Of a stretch of DNA of 64,000 bases, positions 1 through 11,472 are shown in pieces. The stretch lies in NCBI RefSeq assembly GCF_900115005.1, contig NZ_FOUY01000023.1, forward strand, positions 1 to 64,000, given 5' to 3'. The stretch is from Pseudonocardia ammonioxydans. GTDB lineage: Bacteria > Actinomycetota > Actinomycetes > Mycobacteriales > Pseudonocardiaceae. A program made the position numbers and the translations under genes. How positions within the stretch are numbered: position 1 is the first letter of the stretch; each line of letters starts with the position of its first letter. The notes beneath the pieces are model-generated. The model was not told the origin of the DNA and did no database searches. It saw only the letters and a list, made by a program, of their open reading frames with translations.

Positions 1-112
1 GCCGACCCCGCACCGATTCTCATCCTTCAAGGCGGCCAGCGGTAGCGGCCATGGGGTCTCTGACCGCGAAAACCACTCACGGGCGGCGGAGCCGCAGGAA
101 GGGGTGTGATCG
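1..112. other. Noncoding leader before the first gene
   Basis: No convincing coding sequence is visible before the first gene. The stretch holds one copy of a 20-base repeat (64-83) that recurs downstream of gpsA, and a weak GGAGG-poor leader to the GTG at 113. It may include the end of a terminator from an upstream gene outside the window. Confidence 0.5.
64..83. repeat. Dispersed 20-base repeat, copy 1
   Basis: The 20 bases here (CCGCGAAAACCACTCACGGG) recur exactly at 57355-57374, where they form the right arm of a hairpin behind gpsA. Here only this arm is present, followed by GGCGGAGCCGC, so the stem is not rebuilt. Such short intergenic repeats resemble REP-like elements; this is inferred from two copies only. 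Confidence 0.6.
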
Positions 113-1993
113 GTGGAGGCTGTACGCGTGGAGCCGGCCAGCCGGTCGACGCACGCCGCCGAACCCGGTCTCCCCGGGGCCGCGGCCGGGCACCACTCCC
201 CCGTGGTCTCCCCGGACGGGGCCCGGCTGGCCTGGATCTCCGATCTTCCCGGGCGGCCGCGGGTGCACGTCGCACCGCTGCCCGCCGCCGGACCGGTGGA
301 CCTCGAGCGGGCCGTCGTGCTGGGCACCGGCGACGCGGGCGGGCCCCAGCCGGACGTCACCGCGCTGTCCTGGTCACCGGACGGGGGCCGGATCGCCGTC
401 CAGATCGCACCGTGCGGCGGTGACCGCACCCGGGTCGTGCTGCTCGACCCGGCCGGCGGGCCGCCGGAGGAGATCGCCCCGGCCGCCGTCGCGGTGACGC
501 TGGGCGCCTGGTCGCCCACCGGCGGACGGCTCGGCGTCACGATCCACACCGACACCGGCGACCCCGCCTCCGACGACTACGGGGCCGGCACCGCCTGCCT
601 GTTCGACGTCCGCGACGGCACCTCGGTCATGCTCGGGACCGGGCAGTCCCCGGTCGTCCAGGCGATCTCCGGCGACGGCCGCCGCGTCGTGCTGCGCACC
701 GGCCGGCGTGGCGAGCGCGTGCTGGAGCTGCTGGACCTGCGCACCGGTGCCCGGGACCGGATCGCCGGCGGTCCGGCCGGCGCGATGACCGCGACCGCCC
801 GGTTCGGCGCCGTGCCCGGTACGCTGTGGGTGCACACCGACGCCGACCGGGAGCACGCGGCGCTGCTCGCGGTCGCCCTCGGCCCGGCCGCCGACCACCG
901 GATCGCACCGGCCCGCCCGGTCGCCGTGCGCTCCGGCGCCGACCTCGACGCCGTCGCCCTCGACCCCGCCGGGCCCCGGGCGGCGCTGGTGTGGAACGCG
1001 GGCGGCCGCAGCGAGGTGGAGATCGCCGACCTGCGCGGCGGGCGCACCCAGCGGGTACCGACCCCGTGCGACGTCGTCGGGAACGTGACCTTCGACCGCG
1101 ACGGCACCTCCCTGCTGGTCGCCGGGCACGGGCCGGGAGTCCCGCCGCACGTCCTGCGGGTCCCGTTCGGCGGTGGGCCGGCCGTGCCGCTGCTCGGCGG
1201 GGCGCCCGTCCCGCCGGCCCCGCCACGCCCGGAGCGCGTCACCTTCCCCGCGGAGGACGGGCTGCGGCTCGGCGGCTGGCTGCACCGGCCGCAGGCACCC
1301 ACCGGGGCCGGGTTCGTGTGGCTGCACGGCGGACCGGAGTCCGAGGAGCGCCCGGGCTGGGCTCCGCTGCTGCACGAACTGGTCGCGCGCGGCGTCACCG
1401 TGCTGACCCCGAACGTGCGCGGGTCGTCCGGGCGCGGTCGGGCGTTCGCCGCGCTCGACGACGTCGACCGGCGCCCGTCGTCGATCACCGACGTGCGGGC
1501 GGCGACCCGGCTGCTCGCGAGCGTGCCGGGCGTCGACCCGCGCCGGGTCGTCGTCGGCGGCCGGTCCTACGGCGGCTTCCTGACCCTGGCCGCGCTGACC
1601 CGCTTCCCCGAGCTCTACGCGGGCGGCGTGGACATCTGCGGGATGTCCGACATGGTGGCGTTCTACACCGGAACCGAGCCGTGGGTCGCCGGGCCGGCCC
1701 GGAGCGAGTACGGCGACCCGCGCACCGACGTCGCGCTGCTCGAGGAGCTCTCGCCGCTGCCCGCGGCCGGGCGGATCGGCGCGCCGCTGCTCCTGGTGCA
1801 CGGCGAGCACGACACCAACGTGCCGTTCGACCAGTCGCTGGCGATCCACGCGGCGCTCGACGGCCGGGGTGCACCGGTGGAGCTGCTCCGGCTGCCCGAG
1901 GAGGGCCACGAGGTGCACGACCGGCACACCCGCGCCCGGGCGAACGGCCGGATCGTCGACTGGGTGACCGGGGTGTCGGTCAGGCCTGGCTGA
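113..1993 (+). CDS. S9 family peptidase (prolyl oligopeptidase/acylaminoacyl-peptidase type)
   Basis: A 626-residue cytoplasmic serine peptidase (no signal peptide seen) that would cleave or trim short peptides. Residues about 20-380 are WD/propeller-like repeats containing several SPDG-type motifs; the C-terminal 240 residues form an alpha/beta-hydrolase domain. The nucleophile motif GGRSYGG places Ser485, followed by Asp567 (GEHDTN) and His599 (EEGHEVH), the expected catalytic order. The oxyanion-region motif LHGGPES is also present. GTG start at 113 is the most upstream one consistent with the fold; another GTG lies a few codons later. Its last 14 bases overlap the end of the convergent kinase gene. 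Exact substrate is unknown. Confidence 0.85.
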   Translation: MEAVRVEPASRSTHAAEPGLPGAAAGHHSPVVSPDGARLAWISDLPGRPRVHVAPLPAAGPVDLERAVVLGTGDAGGPQPDVTALSWSPDGGRIAVQIAPCGGDRTRVVLLDPAGGPPEEIAPAAVAVTLGAWSPTGGRLGVTIHTDTGDPASDDYGAGTACLFDVRDGTSVMLGTGQSPVVQAISGDGRRVVLRTGRRGERVLELLDLRTGARDRIAGGPAGAMTATARFGAVPGTLWVHTDADREHAALLAVALGPAADHRIAPARPVAVRSGADLDAVALDPAGPRAALVWNAGGRSEVEIADLRGGRTQRVPTPCDVVGNVTFDRDGTSLLVAGHGPGVPPHVLRVPFGGGPAVPLLGGAPVPPAPPRPERVTFPAEDGLRLGGWLHRPQAPTGAGFVWLHGGPESEERPGWAPLLHELVARGVTVLTPNVRGSSGRGRAFAALDDVDRRPSSITDVRAATRLLASVPGVDPRRVVVGGRSYGGFLTLAALTRFPELYAGGVDICGMSDMVAFYTGTEPWVAGPARSEYGDPRTDVALLEELSPLPAAGRIGAPLLLVHGEHDTNVPFDQSLAIHAALDGRGAPVELLRLPEEGHEVHDRHTRARANGRIVDWVTGVSVRPG

Positions 1994-3491
1994 ACGACTG
2001 CAGGATCTCCTGGCCCTGGTCGTTCGTGCCGACGACGAACCGGTAGTTCTCCCTGCTCTCCGAGCCGTCGTTGTTCATGAACACGATCGTCGCCGTCACC
2101 GTGTTCGGCCCCGCGTTGCGCAGGTTCTCGGCATAGACCACCCGCATCTGGCTGTAGAAGCTGCGGAACTGGTCGATGCCGCCGGAGGCGTCCTGGGCCT
2201 GCGGGCTGAGCTTCGCGAACGCGCCGTCGATGTCGCCGGGCAGCATCCGGTAGTAGTTCTGCACGAACGACACCGGGTCCTGCACCTCGCCCGTGCCGGT
2301 CGTCGGCGTGGGCGTCGGGGTGGGGGTGGTCGTCGTCGGAGGTGCCGTCGTCGCCGGGGCCTGGGTGGTCGGCGGCGCGGCGACCGGGGGTGCCGGCGGT
2401 GCCGACTGGCTACTGAGGACGCCGAAGGCGACCCCGCCGCCGACGACGAGCAGCGCGGCCACCACGGCCAGGACGACCGGCAGCCGCTTGCGCCCCCCGC
2501 CCCCGCGCCGGCGGTTCCCGCCACCCGGGATGACCTGCGGGGCCGGGACGGCCGGTGCGTCGACGACCGTGCCGCCGTTCTCCGCCGGGGCCGGCGCACC
2601 GCTGTCGGAGGTGTCCATGACCGCGGTCGCCGACGACGGCGTCGCGAGCCCGGCGACCGACTGCCCGGCGGCGACCCGGGCCAGCGCGTCGCGGGCCTGG
2701 GCGGCGCTGGGCCGCTCCTCCGGGTGGTTGGCGAGCAGGCGGTTCAGCAGTGCGGTCAGCGGGCCCGCCTGCGTCGGCGGGGTGATCGCGCCGGTGGCGA
2801 CCTTGTGCAGAAGTGCGTAGGCGTTGTCGTCGAGACCGAACGGCGGTTCGCCCTCGACGGAGGCGTACAGGGTGGCGCCGAGTGCGAAGACGTCCGACGC
2901 GGCGGTCGGCTCCTGGCCGCGGGCGACCTCCGGCGCCAGGAAGGCCGGCGTCCCGGCGATCACACCGGTCCGGGTGAGCTGGACGTCGTCGACGGCCCGG
3001 GACACACCGAAGTCGGTGATCTTGGACCGGCCGTCCTCGGCGAGCAGGATGTTGCCGGGCTTGATGTCGCGGTGCACGACACCCGCCGTGTGCGCCGCGG
3101 CCAGCCCGTCCGCGACCTGACGGCCGATCGCCGCCGCCTCGGCCGGGCTCATCGGGCCCTTCTCGGCCAGCACCGCGGCCAGCGACCGCGACGGCAGATA
3201 CTCCATGACCAGCCAGGGGCGCTCGTCGTGCACGACGACGTCGAACATGCTGATCACGTGGGCGTGCTGCAGCCGGGCACCGATCCGGCCCTCGCGCAGG
3301 ATCCGCTGGCGGGACTCCTCGACCTGGTCGGACGACGGCAGAGCGGCCGCGAGCAGCTCCTTCACCGCCACCGTGCGGTTCAGCAGCTCGTCCGTACCAC
3401 GCCAGACGGCACCCATCGCACCGGCACCGATCCGCTCGTCGAGGCGGTAGCGGTTCCCGATCCGGTGGGTGTCGGGGGTGGGCGAGCTCAT
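1980..3491 (-). CDS. Membrane serine/threonine protein kinase (PknA/PknB class)
   Basis: A 503-residue Hanks-type kinase. The kinase domain spans about residues 15-275, with the G-loop GAGAMG, Lys44 (VAVKE), HRDIKPGN with Asp142, DFG and an APE motif. A Pro/Ala/Gly-rich linker leads to one membrane segment at about 333-356, then a Pro/Thr-rich stalk and a C-terminal extracytoplasmic domain of about 100 residues (FVQNYYRMLPGD...) that looks NTF2/SnoaL-like instead of PASTA. This suggests a receptor kinase sensing something outside the membrane. The ATG at 3491 (MSSPTPD) was preferred to an upstream GTG because it sits at the usual distance before the kinase domain. The 3' end overlaps the S9 peptidase gene by 14 bases. 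Confidence 0.9.
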   Translation of the reverse strand: MSSPTPDTHRIGNRYRLDERIGAGAMGAVWRGTDELLNRTVAVKELLAAALPSSDQVEESRQRILREGRIGARLQHAHVISMFDVVVHDERPWLVMEYLPSRSLAAVLAEKGPMSPAEAAAIGRQVADGLAAAHTAGVVHRDIKPGNILLAEDGRSKITDFGVSRAVDDVQLTRTGVIAGTPAFLAPEVARGQEPTAASDVFALGATLYASVEGEPPFGLDDNAYALLHKVATGAITPPTQAGPLTALLNRLLANHPEERPSAAQARDALARVAAGQSVAGLATPSSATAVMDTSDSGAPAPAENGGTVVDAPAVPAPQVIPGGGNRRRGGGGRKRLPVVLAVVAALLVVGGGVAFGVLSSQSAPPAPPVAAPPTTQAPATTAPPTTTTPTPTPTPTTGTGEVQDPVSFVQNYYRMLPGDIDGAFAKLSPQAQDASGGIDQFRSFYSQMRVVYAENLRNAGPNTVTATIVFMNNDGSESRENYRFVVGTNDQGQEILQSFSQA

Positions 3492-3628
3492 GGGGTCCAA
3501 GGGTAGGGAATCAGGCGCGGGCGACCGGCAGCAGGGCACCGGCCCCGGGCGGCCGGGCGGGGACCGCCGACCCTACGCGCCGGCCCGCCCCTGCTCCACC
3601 GTCCGGGCGACCACCCTGGTGATCATGG

Positions 3629-5008
3629 TCACCGTGGGAGACCGAGTTCGCGGGCGCAGGCGGGCCATGATCCGTAGCCGCCACGGGTGTCGCGGACCTT
3701 CGTCGCGATCTCGATCTGCTGTTCCTTCGACGCGCCGTCGGCGGTCGGGGCGAACTGCCCGCCGCCGAACTCGCGCCAGGTCGGCTCGTCGAACTGGAGC
3801 CCGCCGTAATAGCCGTTGCCGGTCGAGATCGCCCAGTCGCCGGACGACTCGCACTGCGCCAGGCGGTCCCAGGAGGCGTCGGCGGCGGCCTCCGGCTCGC
3901 TCTCCGGCGGCGGAGCAGGTTCCCTCTCCGGAGCCGGAGCCGGGGTCGGGGCCTGCGTCGTCTCCTCCGGCCGGGCCTGCTGCGTGTCCGGCTTCTCCTG
4001 CTCGCCGGTGAACGTGCGGTCCGCCGGGTCCGTACCCGACGACGGACCGAGGTGGTCGCTCGTCTCCGGCCGGTCGGCGGTCCCGTCGTCGCCGTTCCCC
4101 GATCCGCGGCTCGCCGGCCCGCCGTCCTTCCCGTCGCCGGGTCCGGAGTCGTGGTCGTGGTCGTCCCGGCCGTCGTTCGGCGATCCGTCGTCGGGCCCGC
4201 CGTCCGGCGAACCGCCGTCGCGCCCGCCGTTCGACGAACCACCGTCGCGCCCGCCGTTGAACGAACCGCCGTCGGGCCCGCCGTTCGGCGATCCGTCGTC
4301 GGGCCGGCCGTTCGAGGAACCGCTGTCGCGCCCGCCGTCCGGCGAACCACCGCTGCCGTTCTCGCGCTCCGGATCGTCGCCGTTGCTCCGGTCGGTGCGA
4401 CCGGAGCGGTCCTGGCCGGGCCCGCTGCGCCCCTGCCCGGCGCCGGCGGCCGGGGCGTCGTCGAGCCGGCCGACGTCCCCTCCCCCGCTCGAGCCCGCCT
4501 GCCCCGGCTGGTCCGGCCCGTCCGTGACCGAGCGCACGAGCTCGGCGATCGTCCCGGCGTCCGGGGAGGCGTACCCGGCGGCCGCGTCGTCGATGACGAG
4601 CACCCAGTACTCGGCACCCGGCGCGGGAAACCGGGCGACGCCCTCGCTCGCGAGCTCGGCCAGCTCCAGGACGCGACCGGTCGCCGGCTCCACCCACCAC
4701 GGCCGCGCGGACGCGCCGTCGAGCAGGTCCAGGTCCAGGACGACCTCGTTCCCGGCCGGGGCGTGCCCCAGCACGTACGACCCGTCCCGGGCGCTCTCGA
4801 TCCCGACCCGCCGGTCGACGGCGGCGGCCCGGACGGTGAAGGCGCCGTCCCGGTACGGGCTCAGCGCGGTCCGGGCGACGCCCCCGGCCGGCGGGTCGGA
4901 GCCGCCGAGCACCGCACCGAGCGCGAGCTCGCCACCGACCACCGCACCGACCGTCAGCAGCGCGGCCCCGAGCACCGAGGCCGACCGGCGTCCCCACCAG
5001 ATGTCCAC
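3629..5008 (-). CDS. Resuscitation-promoting-factor-like transglycosylase with repeat-rich linker
   Basis: A 459-residue exported protein. The N terminus has a membrane/signal segment (VLGAALLTVGAVVGG, about residues 12-28). Residues about 35-170 form an unassigned domain; residues about 218-281 are seven tandem nine-residue repeats of the form D-x-G-S-x-N-G-G-R/P, followed by a long acidic and Pro/Glu-rich spacer. The last 85 residues are an Rpf/transglycosylase-like domain: WDRLAQCESSGDWAI carries the catalytic Glu, followed by GYYGGLQF and a TW motif, with paired cysteines. Such proteins cleave peptidoglycan glycan strands during growth or exit from dormancy. GTG start at 5008. It lies between the kinase and the DsbA-like gene, same strand, but gaps of more than 100 bases suggest separate transcription. 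Confidence 0.85.
   Translation of the reverse strand: MDIWWGRRSASVLGAALLTVGAVVGGELALGAVLGGSDPPAGGVARTALSPYRDGAFTVRAAAVDRRVGIESARDGSYVLGHAPAGNEVVLDLDLLDGASARPWWVEPATGRVLELAELASEGVARFPAPGAEYWVLVIDDAAAGYASPDAGTIAELVRSVTDGPDQPGQAGSSGGGDVGRLDDAPAAGAGQGRSGPGQDRSGRTDRSNGDDPERENGSGGSPDGGRDSGSSNGRPDDGSPNGGPDGGSFNGGRDGGSSNGGRDGGSPDGGPDDGSPNDGRDDHDHDSGPGDGKDGGPASRGSGNGDDGTADRPETSDHLGPSSGTDPADRTFTGEQEKPDTQQARPEETTQAPTPAPAPEREPAPPPESEPEAAADASWDRLAQCESSGDWAISTGNGYYGGLQFDEPTWREFGGGQFAPTADGASKEQQIEIATKVRDTRGGYGSWPACARELGLPR
4166..4354 (-). repeat. Seven 27-base tandem repeats inside the Rpf-like gene
   Basis: Seven in-frame 27-base units encode nine-residue repeats (for example DGGSFNGGR, DGGSSNGGR, DDGSPNGGP). 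The unit boundary was set by walking codons from 4166. In-frame repeats like this can vary in copy number between strains without a frameshift. They form a flexible acidic/Asn-Gly-rich linker between the anchor and the muralytic domain. Confidence 0.85.
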
Positions 5009-5138
5009 GGCCGGGCACTCTGGCGATCACCGCGTCCCAGCACGGCCGGACGGCCGAACCCGTTCACGATCGCGAGCGGTCCGCGCAGGCCCGGCCGGGC
5101 CGGGCCCCGGGCCGGGTCCACGGTGTCCCGGGCGCGCG

Positions 5139-5765
5139 TCAGTAGTCGAAGGACGGGTCCTCGGTACGGGTCCGCTTCAGCTCGAAGAAGTGCGGGTTCT
5201 CGGCCATCAGGCGGGCGCCGTCGAACAGCCGACCGGCTTCCTCGCCCTTCGGGACCTTCGAGATGACCGGGCCGAAGAAGGCGACGCCGTCGACGTGGAC
5301 GGTCGGGGTGCCGACGTCCAGCCCGACCGGGTCCATGCCGCGGTGGTGGCTGGCCCGCAGCTTCTCGTCCCACTCGGTCGAGTGCGCGGCCCCGGCCAGC
5401 GACGCCGGCAGGTCGAGCTCCTTGAGCGCGCCCGCGATGACGTCGTCGAAGTCCTTGTTGCCCTGGTTGTGGATCCGCTCCCCGAGCGCGGTGTAGAGCG
5501 GCCCGAGGACCTGCTCGCCCTGCTGCTCGGCGGCGGCGATGCACACCCGCACCGGGCCCCAGGCCCGGGTCATCATCTCGGCGTACCCCTCGGGCAGCTC
5601 CCGGCCCTCGTTGAGCACCGCGAGGCTCATGACGTTCCAGCTCACCTCGACGTCACGGACCTTCTCCACCTCGAGCACCCAGCGGGAGGTGAGCCAGGCC
5701 CAGGGGCACAGTGGGTCGAACCACACATCGACGCGGGCACGCCCGTTACCAGCAGCAGTCGTCAT
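5139..5765 (-). CDS. DsbA-family protein, Rv2466c (mycothiol-dependent nitroreductase) type
   Basis: A 208-residue cytoplasmic thioredoxin-fold protein with the helical insertion of the DsbA/FrnE class. It matches what I recall of Mycobacterium tuberculosis Rv2466c along its length (DPLCPWxWx[24 protein letters not shown], HNQGN, SHHxGMDxVGx[24 protein letters not shown]). In that family the active site is CPWC and uses mycothiol to reduce substrates. Here the motif is CPWA, so the resolving cysteine is absent while the nucleophilic one stays. The cis-Pro motif GTPT is intact. ATG at 5765, 104 bases from divergent pepN, the same arrangement as in mycobacteria. Confidence 0.9.
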   Translation of the reverse strand: MTTAAGNGRARVDVWFDPLCPWAWLTSRWVLEVEKVRDVEVSWNVMSLAVLNEGRELPEGYAEMMTRAWGPVRVCIAAAEQQGEQVLGPLYTALGERIHNQGNKDFDDVIAGALKELDLPASLAGAAHSTEWDEKLRASHHRGMDPVGLDVGTPTVHVDGVAFFGPVISKVPKGEEAGRLFDGARLMAENPHFFELKRTRTEDPSFDY

Positions 5766-5869
5766 GTCCGGGGCAACGACGGCCCGGTGCCGGAGATTCC
5801 GCGAGCCCCGGAGCAGGCCACGTGATTGGATGCCGGACGAGCCCCACCGGAGAGGACCAGACCACCTCC

Positions 5870-8479
<2,610 letters not shown>

Positions 8480-8492
8480 CCCCCCGCACACG

Positions 8493-8527
8493 CCGGTGCC
8501 CCGGGAGCGTCGCTCCCGGGGCACCGG
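8493..8527. terminator. Bidirectional terminator hairpin
   Basis: A perfect 17-base inverted repeat (CCGGTGCCCCGGGAGCG and its complement) with almost no spacer lies in the 57-base gap between convergent pepN and the small CxCGH gene. In high-G+C actinomycetes such strong stems without a U-tract commonly end transcription from both sides. Confidence 0.85.
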
Positions 8528-8536
8528 TGTGTTCGC

Positions 8537-8902
8537 TCAGTGGCGCCGCAGCAGCCGCGCCAGCGGGTTCCGCCGGGGACGGTCGGCGTCGGCGGGGCGG
8601 AAGGAGCCGCAGGCCCGCGCGCCGCAGGCACCGCAGTCGGTGCCCGCCCGATAGTGGTCGTGCATGTCCTCCGGGTGCCCGCAGGCACACAGCCGCACGC
8701 CCGGGGCGGCCGGCGGCAACGGGGTGACCGGCTCGGCCGGGGTCCGCTGCTGCGGGATCGCGGGGGCTGTCGTGGGGGTGGGCTCGACGGCGGGCAGTCC
8801 GGTCGGCGGTGTGAGCACCGCGGCGGAGGGGGTCGAGGGGTGCGACGCGGGCCGGCGTCCGTGCGGACCCGGGCCGGTTGCATCGTCGTGCGGATGCGCC
8901 AT
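8537..8902 (-). CDS. Small CxCGH zinc-motif protein (paralog 1)
   Basis: A 121-residue protein of unknown function. Residues 1-70 are Pro/Thr/Ala-rich and probably disordered. The C-terminal 50 residues hold a conserved Cys/His pattern: CACGHPEDMHDHYR, then GTDCGACG and a further Cys, ending in a basic RRH tail. The spacing of four to five cysteines and three histidines suggests one or two zinc sites. The same module occurs in the 93-residue protein at 53952-54233. ATG at 8902 follows an excellent AAGGAGGT ribosome site seven bases away, which overrules longer readings of the frame. It is convergent with pepN and upstream of nothing on its strand. Confidence 0.75.
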   Translation of the reverse strand: MAHPHDDATGPGPHGRRPASHPSTPSAAVLTPPTGLPAVEPTPTTAPAIPQQRTPAEPVTPLPPAAPGVRLCACGHPEDMHDHYRAGTDCGACGARACGSFRPADADRPRRNPLARLLRRH

Positions 8903-9074
8903 GGTGACCTCCTTCGTACGGACGGCGGCCCGGCACCGTCGTCGCAGACGATGCCGTCGCGTGCCGTCGCGGCACCCAGTATGCGAGCACCACGCGCTCC
9001 AGGAAAGTGACCAGATACCCGATACGTCGCCCTCGGTGGAGAATTCGCTGGTCACGACCAGGCGGCGAACCCGA

Positions 9075-10649
9075 TCAGGTGACAGCCGGCAGGGTGAGTA
9101 CGGCCAGGCAGCCTCGCGGATCGTGCGCCGTCCGGAGGACGAGGTCGCCCCCGTGCTCCTGCGCCAGTTGCGCGCTGATGTGCAGCCCGAGCCCGGAGCC
9201 CCCGGCCGCCTCGTCGTGCACGCCCCGCGCGATCTCCAGGGTGTCGCGTCCCCCGGGCAGCCCCGGGCCCGAGTCGCGGACCTCGACCGCGACATAACCG
9301 GGGGTCGGCGCCGTGCGGCCCCGGACCTCGACCGGTGCCCCCGGGGCGTGCCGGTCGCAGTTGGCGAGCAGGTTGGTCACGATCTGGCGGGTCACCGACT
9401 CCGGGACCGCGACGACCGGCAGGTCCTCCTCGACGTCGAGGGTGATCTCCTGGCGCGAGCGCAGGCTGACCAGCTGGCGCAGCACGACGTCGACCCGGTG
9501 CTCGCGGCCGTTCCCCGAGCGCAGGTCCGGCCCGGCCGGCGTGAACGCCGGCCCCAGGTCCAGCAGCGCGGCGTCCCGCTCGTCGATCATCGGGTCCGGC
9601 GGGTCGCCGTCGTCGTGGTCCCCGACGAGCCCGCCCGCCGGGTCCTCGAGCATCGTGCGCAGCCGCCCGAGCTCGGCCAGCACGGCGTCGCGGAGCTGGT
9701 CGGTCCGCTCGTCGCCGCCGCCGTGCGAGAGCAGGTAGGCCGCCCCGGCGAGGCCGGCGAGGCCGTTGCGCAGCTCGTGGTCACGCTCGGCGGCCTGCCC
9801 GGCGGCCCGTTCCAGCAGCCGGGTCGCGTCGCCCACCGTCTCCAGCAGCCGGTCGTAGTCGTCCTGCAGGTCGCTGACCGCACGCAGCGCGATCGCCAGC
9901 AGCGCCGACAGCACCACCGCCATGCCGAGGATCCGCAGCGACGGGTACACCAGCCCGGTCTGCGGATCGCCCGGGACGACGACCCGGTACAGCTGGGACA
10001 CCGCGATCACCAGCAGCCCGACACCGACCCGCGACCGCACCCGGCTCTGCCTGCGGTATCCGTCCAGCAGGAACAGCACTGCGACGGTCGCCCAGCCGAC
10101 CTGGACCAGGACCGACGCCAGCGGCGTCTGCTCCAACGCCTCGGTGAGGGCGTTCTCCCCCAGGCTGAACGCCAGCGCACCGGCCACCAGGGCGACCACG
10201 AACAGGACCCAGCCGCCCCAGGCCCCCAGGGCGGCCGGCGGGCGCAGCGCGGCCAGCAGGATGACCATCCCGACCGCGAGCATCGAGAGCACGGCCAGCC
10301 GGGGCACCCCGGCCGGCTCGCGGGCCTGGATGACCAGCGCGGACAGCGGCAGCACGATCACGGCGTAGAGCAGCAGCGCCGCCCCGAACCAGGACGGTCG
10401 CGGGTCCCCGGTCAGCCGCCCGGTGACCAGCGCGACGATCGCGGCGGCCGAGCCGACCGCGGCCGCGGCCAGGGTGAGCAGCGAGGTCGCGGAAGCGACG
10501 TCGATCCGGCCGGTGACGACCGCGGGACGCGTGAGGGCGACGACGAGCACGCCCAGGGTCAGGACGACGAGGAGATCCGCCAGGTGTCCGGCGACGAACC
10601 GCGCACGGCGGTGCCGGCCGAGCACACCGCTGAAACTGCCGGCGGCCAC
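9075..10649 (-). CDS. Membrane histidine kinase
   Basis: A 524-residue sensor kinase. About seven to eight hydrophobic segments fill residues 15-275, an input domain embedded in the membrane. The phosphorylation region is RDHELRNGLAG with His291, and the ATPase domain shows the N-box (NLLANCDRHAP), the G1 box (DSGPGLPGG) and the G2 box (GGSGLGLHIS). The H-box is of the HPK7-like/HELRN style, not the classical HELRTPL. GTG start at 10649 after AAAGGGG. It lies 37 bases downstream of the response-regulator gene on the same strand, so the two are probably co-transcribed partners. The signal is unknown. Confidence 0.9.
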   Translation of the reverse strand: MAAGSFSGVLGRHRRARFVAGHLADLLVVLTLGVLVVALTRPAVVTGRIDVASATSLLTLAAAAVGSAAAIVALVTGRLTGDPRPSWFGAALLLYAVIVLPLSALVIQAREPAGVPRLAVLSMLAVGMVILLAALRPPAALGAWGGWVLFVVALVAGALAFSLGENALTEALEQTPLASVLVQVGWATVAVLFLLDGYRRQSRVRSRVGVGLLVIAVSQLYRVVVPGDPQTGLVYPSLRILGMAVVLSALLAIALRAVSDLQDDYDRLLETVGDATRLLERAAGQAAERDHELRNGLAGLAGAAYLLSHGGGDERTDQLRDAVLAELGRLRTMLEDPAGGLVGDHDDGDPPDPMIDERDAALLDLGPAFTPAGPDLRSGNGREHRVDVVLRQLVSLRSRQEITLDVEEDLPVVAVPESVTRQIVTNLLANCDRHAPGAPVEVRGRTAPTPGYVAVEVRDSGPGLPGGRDTLEIARGVHDEAAGGSGLGLHISAQLAQEHGGDLVLRTAHDPRGCLAVLTLPAVT

Positions 10650-10686
10650 GCTGCCCCTTTCACATCCTCCGGGATCCGACCACGGA

Positions 10687-11352
10687 TCAGATTCCCGCAG
10701 CCTTCCGGTACAGCGCCACCGCTTCGAGCTGGGACCCGACCTCGAGCTTGGTCAGGACCGCCCGGATCTGGGTCCGGACCGTCGCGAGCGAGACCACGAA
10801 GTGATCGGCGACGGCCTGCGCACGCTTGCCGCCGGCGAGCAACGCGAGTACCTCACGCTCGCGCTGCGTGAGCTTACCGAGCTTGTCGTGGAGGTCGCGG
10901 CGCTCGGTCTCGCGGTCGCGGTAGAGCGCGATGAACTGCTCCCGGCGCCCCGGCGGCATCACCGAGCGGCCCGCCCTGGCCTCCCGGATCGCGTTGAGCA
11001 GGGCGGGGAAGGGGGCGTTCTTGGGGACGAACACGAACCCGCCCGCGTCGAGCGCGGCCCCGACCCGGCCGGCGTCGGAGCTGCCGGAGAGGATCACGAC
11101 CCGCCAGCCGAGCTCCACGAGCGGGCCGACGAGCCGGACGCCGTCGATCCGGTTGCCGTCCGGGTCCCGGCCGAGATCCAGGTCGAGGACGATCATCCCC
11201 GGTGCGCTGCGGCGGGCGTGCTCGAGCACGCCCGCCGCGGTGCGGACCGGCTGGAAGGTGGCGTCCTCACCCTCGGCGCGCAGGTTCAGCGCGAGCGCCG
11301 AGCCGACCAGCTCGTGGTCGTCGATGATCAGGATCGGGCTCGGGGCGGACAT
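10687..11352 (-). CDS. LuxR/NarL-family response regulator
   Basis: A 221-residue two-component regulator. The receiver domain (residues 5-125) has Asp11-Asp12 and the phosphoacceptor Asp57 (VLDLDLG), with a conserved Lys (VPKNAP) near residue 110. The C-terminal LuxR-type helix-turn-helix spans about residues 155-205 (LTQREREVLALLAGGK, VRTQIRAVLTKL). The linker between the domains is unusually charged. ATG at 11352. It precedes the histidine kinase gene by 37 bases and is its likely cognate regulator. The pair sits between pepN and the DUF5130 gene, which are near neighbours in mycobacteria as I recall, so the pair may be an insertion. Confidence 0.9.
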   Translation of the reverse strand: MSAPSPILIIDDHELVGSALALNLRAEGEDATFQPVRTAAGVLEHARRSAPGMIVLDLDLGRDPDGNRIDGVRLVGPLVELGWRVVILSGSSDAGRVGAALDAGGFVFVPKNAPFPALLNAIREARAGRSVMPPGRREQFIALYRDRETERRDLHDKLGKLTQREREVLALLAGGKRAQAVADHFVVSLATVRTQIRAVLTKLEVGSQLEAVALYRKAAGI

Positions 11353-11472
11353 CAGGGGATCGCCCTCGCAGAACGCGACATGGGGACACCTTAGAGGCGT
11401 TCGTCCGTTCGTAGTGCGATCCCCGGGGCCGGGCGCGCTGCGGGCACACCCGGTGCGCGGTGGCGCCGCCGG

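Noticed and set aside
374-1927. Long antisense ORF opposite the S9 peptidase gene
   Set aside because: It has no family motifs, and the sense strand encodes a complete peptidase with its catalytic triad. Long shadow frames are expected at this G+C content.
4166-4354. Regular 27-base repeats that could suggest a CRISPR array
   Set aside because: The units are contiguous without spacers and stay in frame inside the Rpf-like gene, so they are coding repeats.
5009-5138. Cyclic-di-AMP (ydaO-type) riboswitch before the Rpf-like gene
   Set aside because: The 130-base leader does not show the conserved elements I know for that class, and it is shorter than the usual aptamer.
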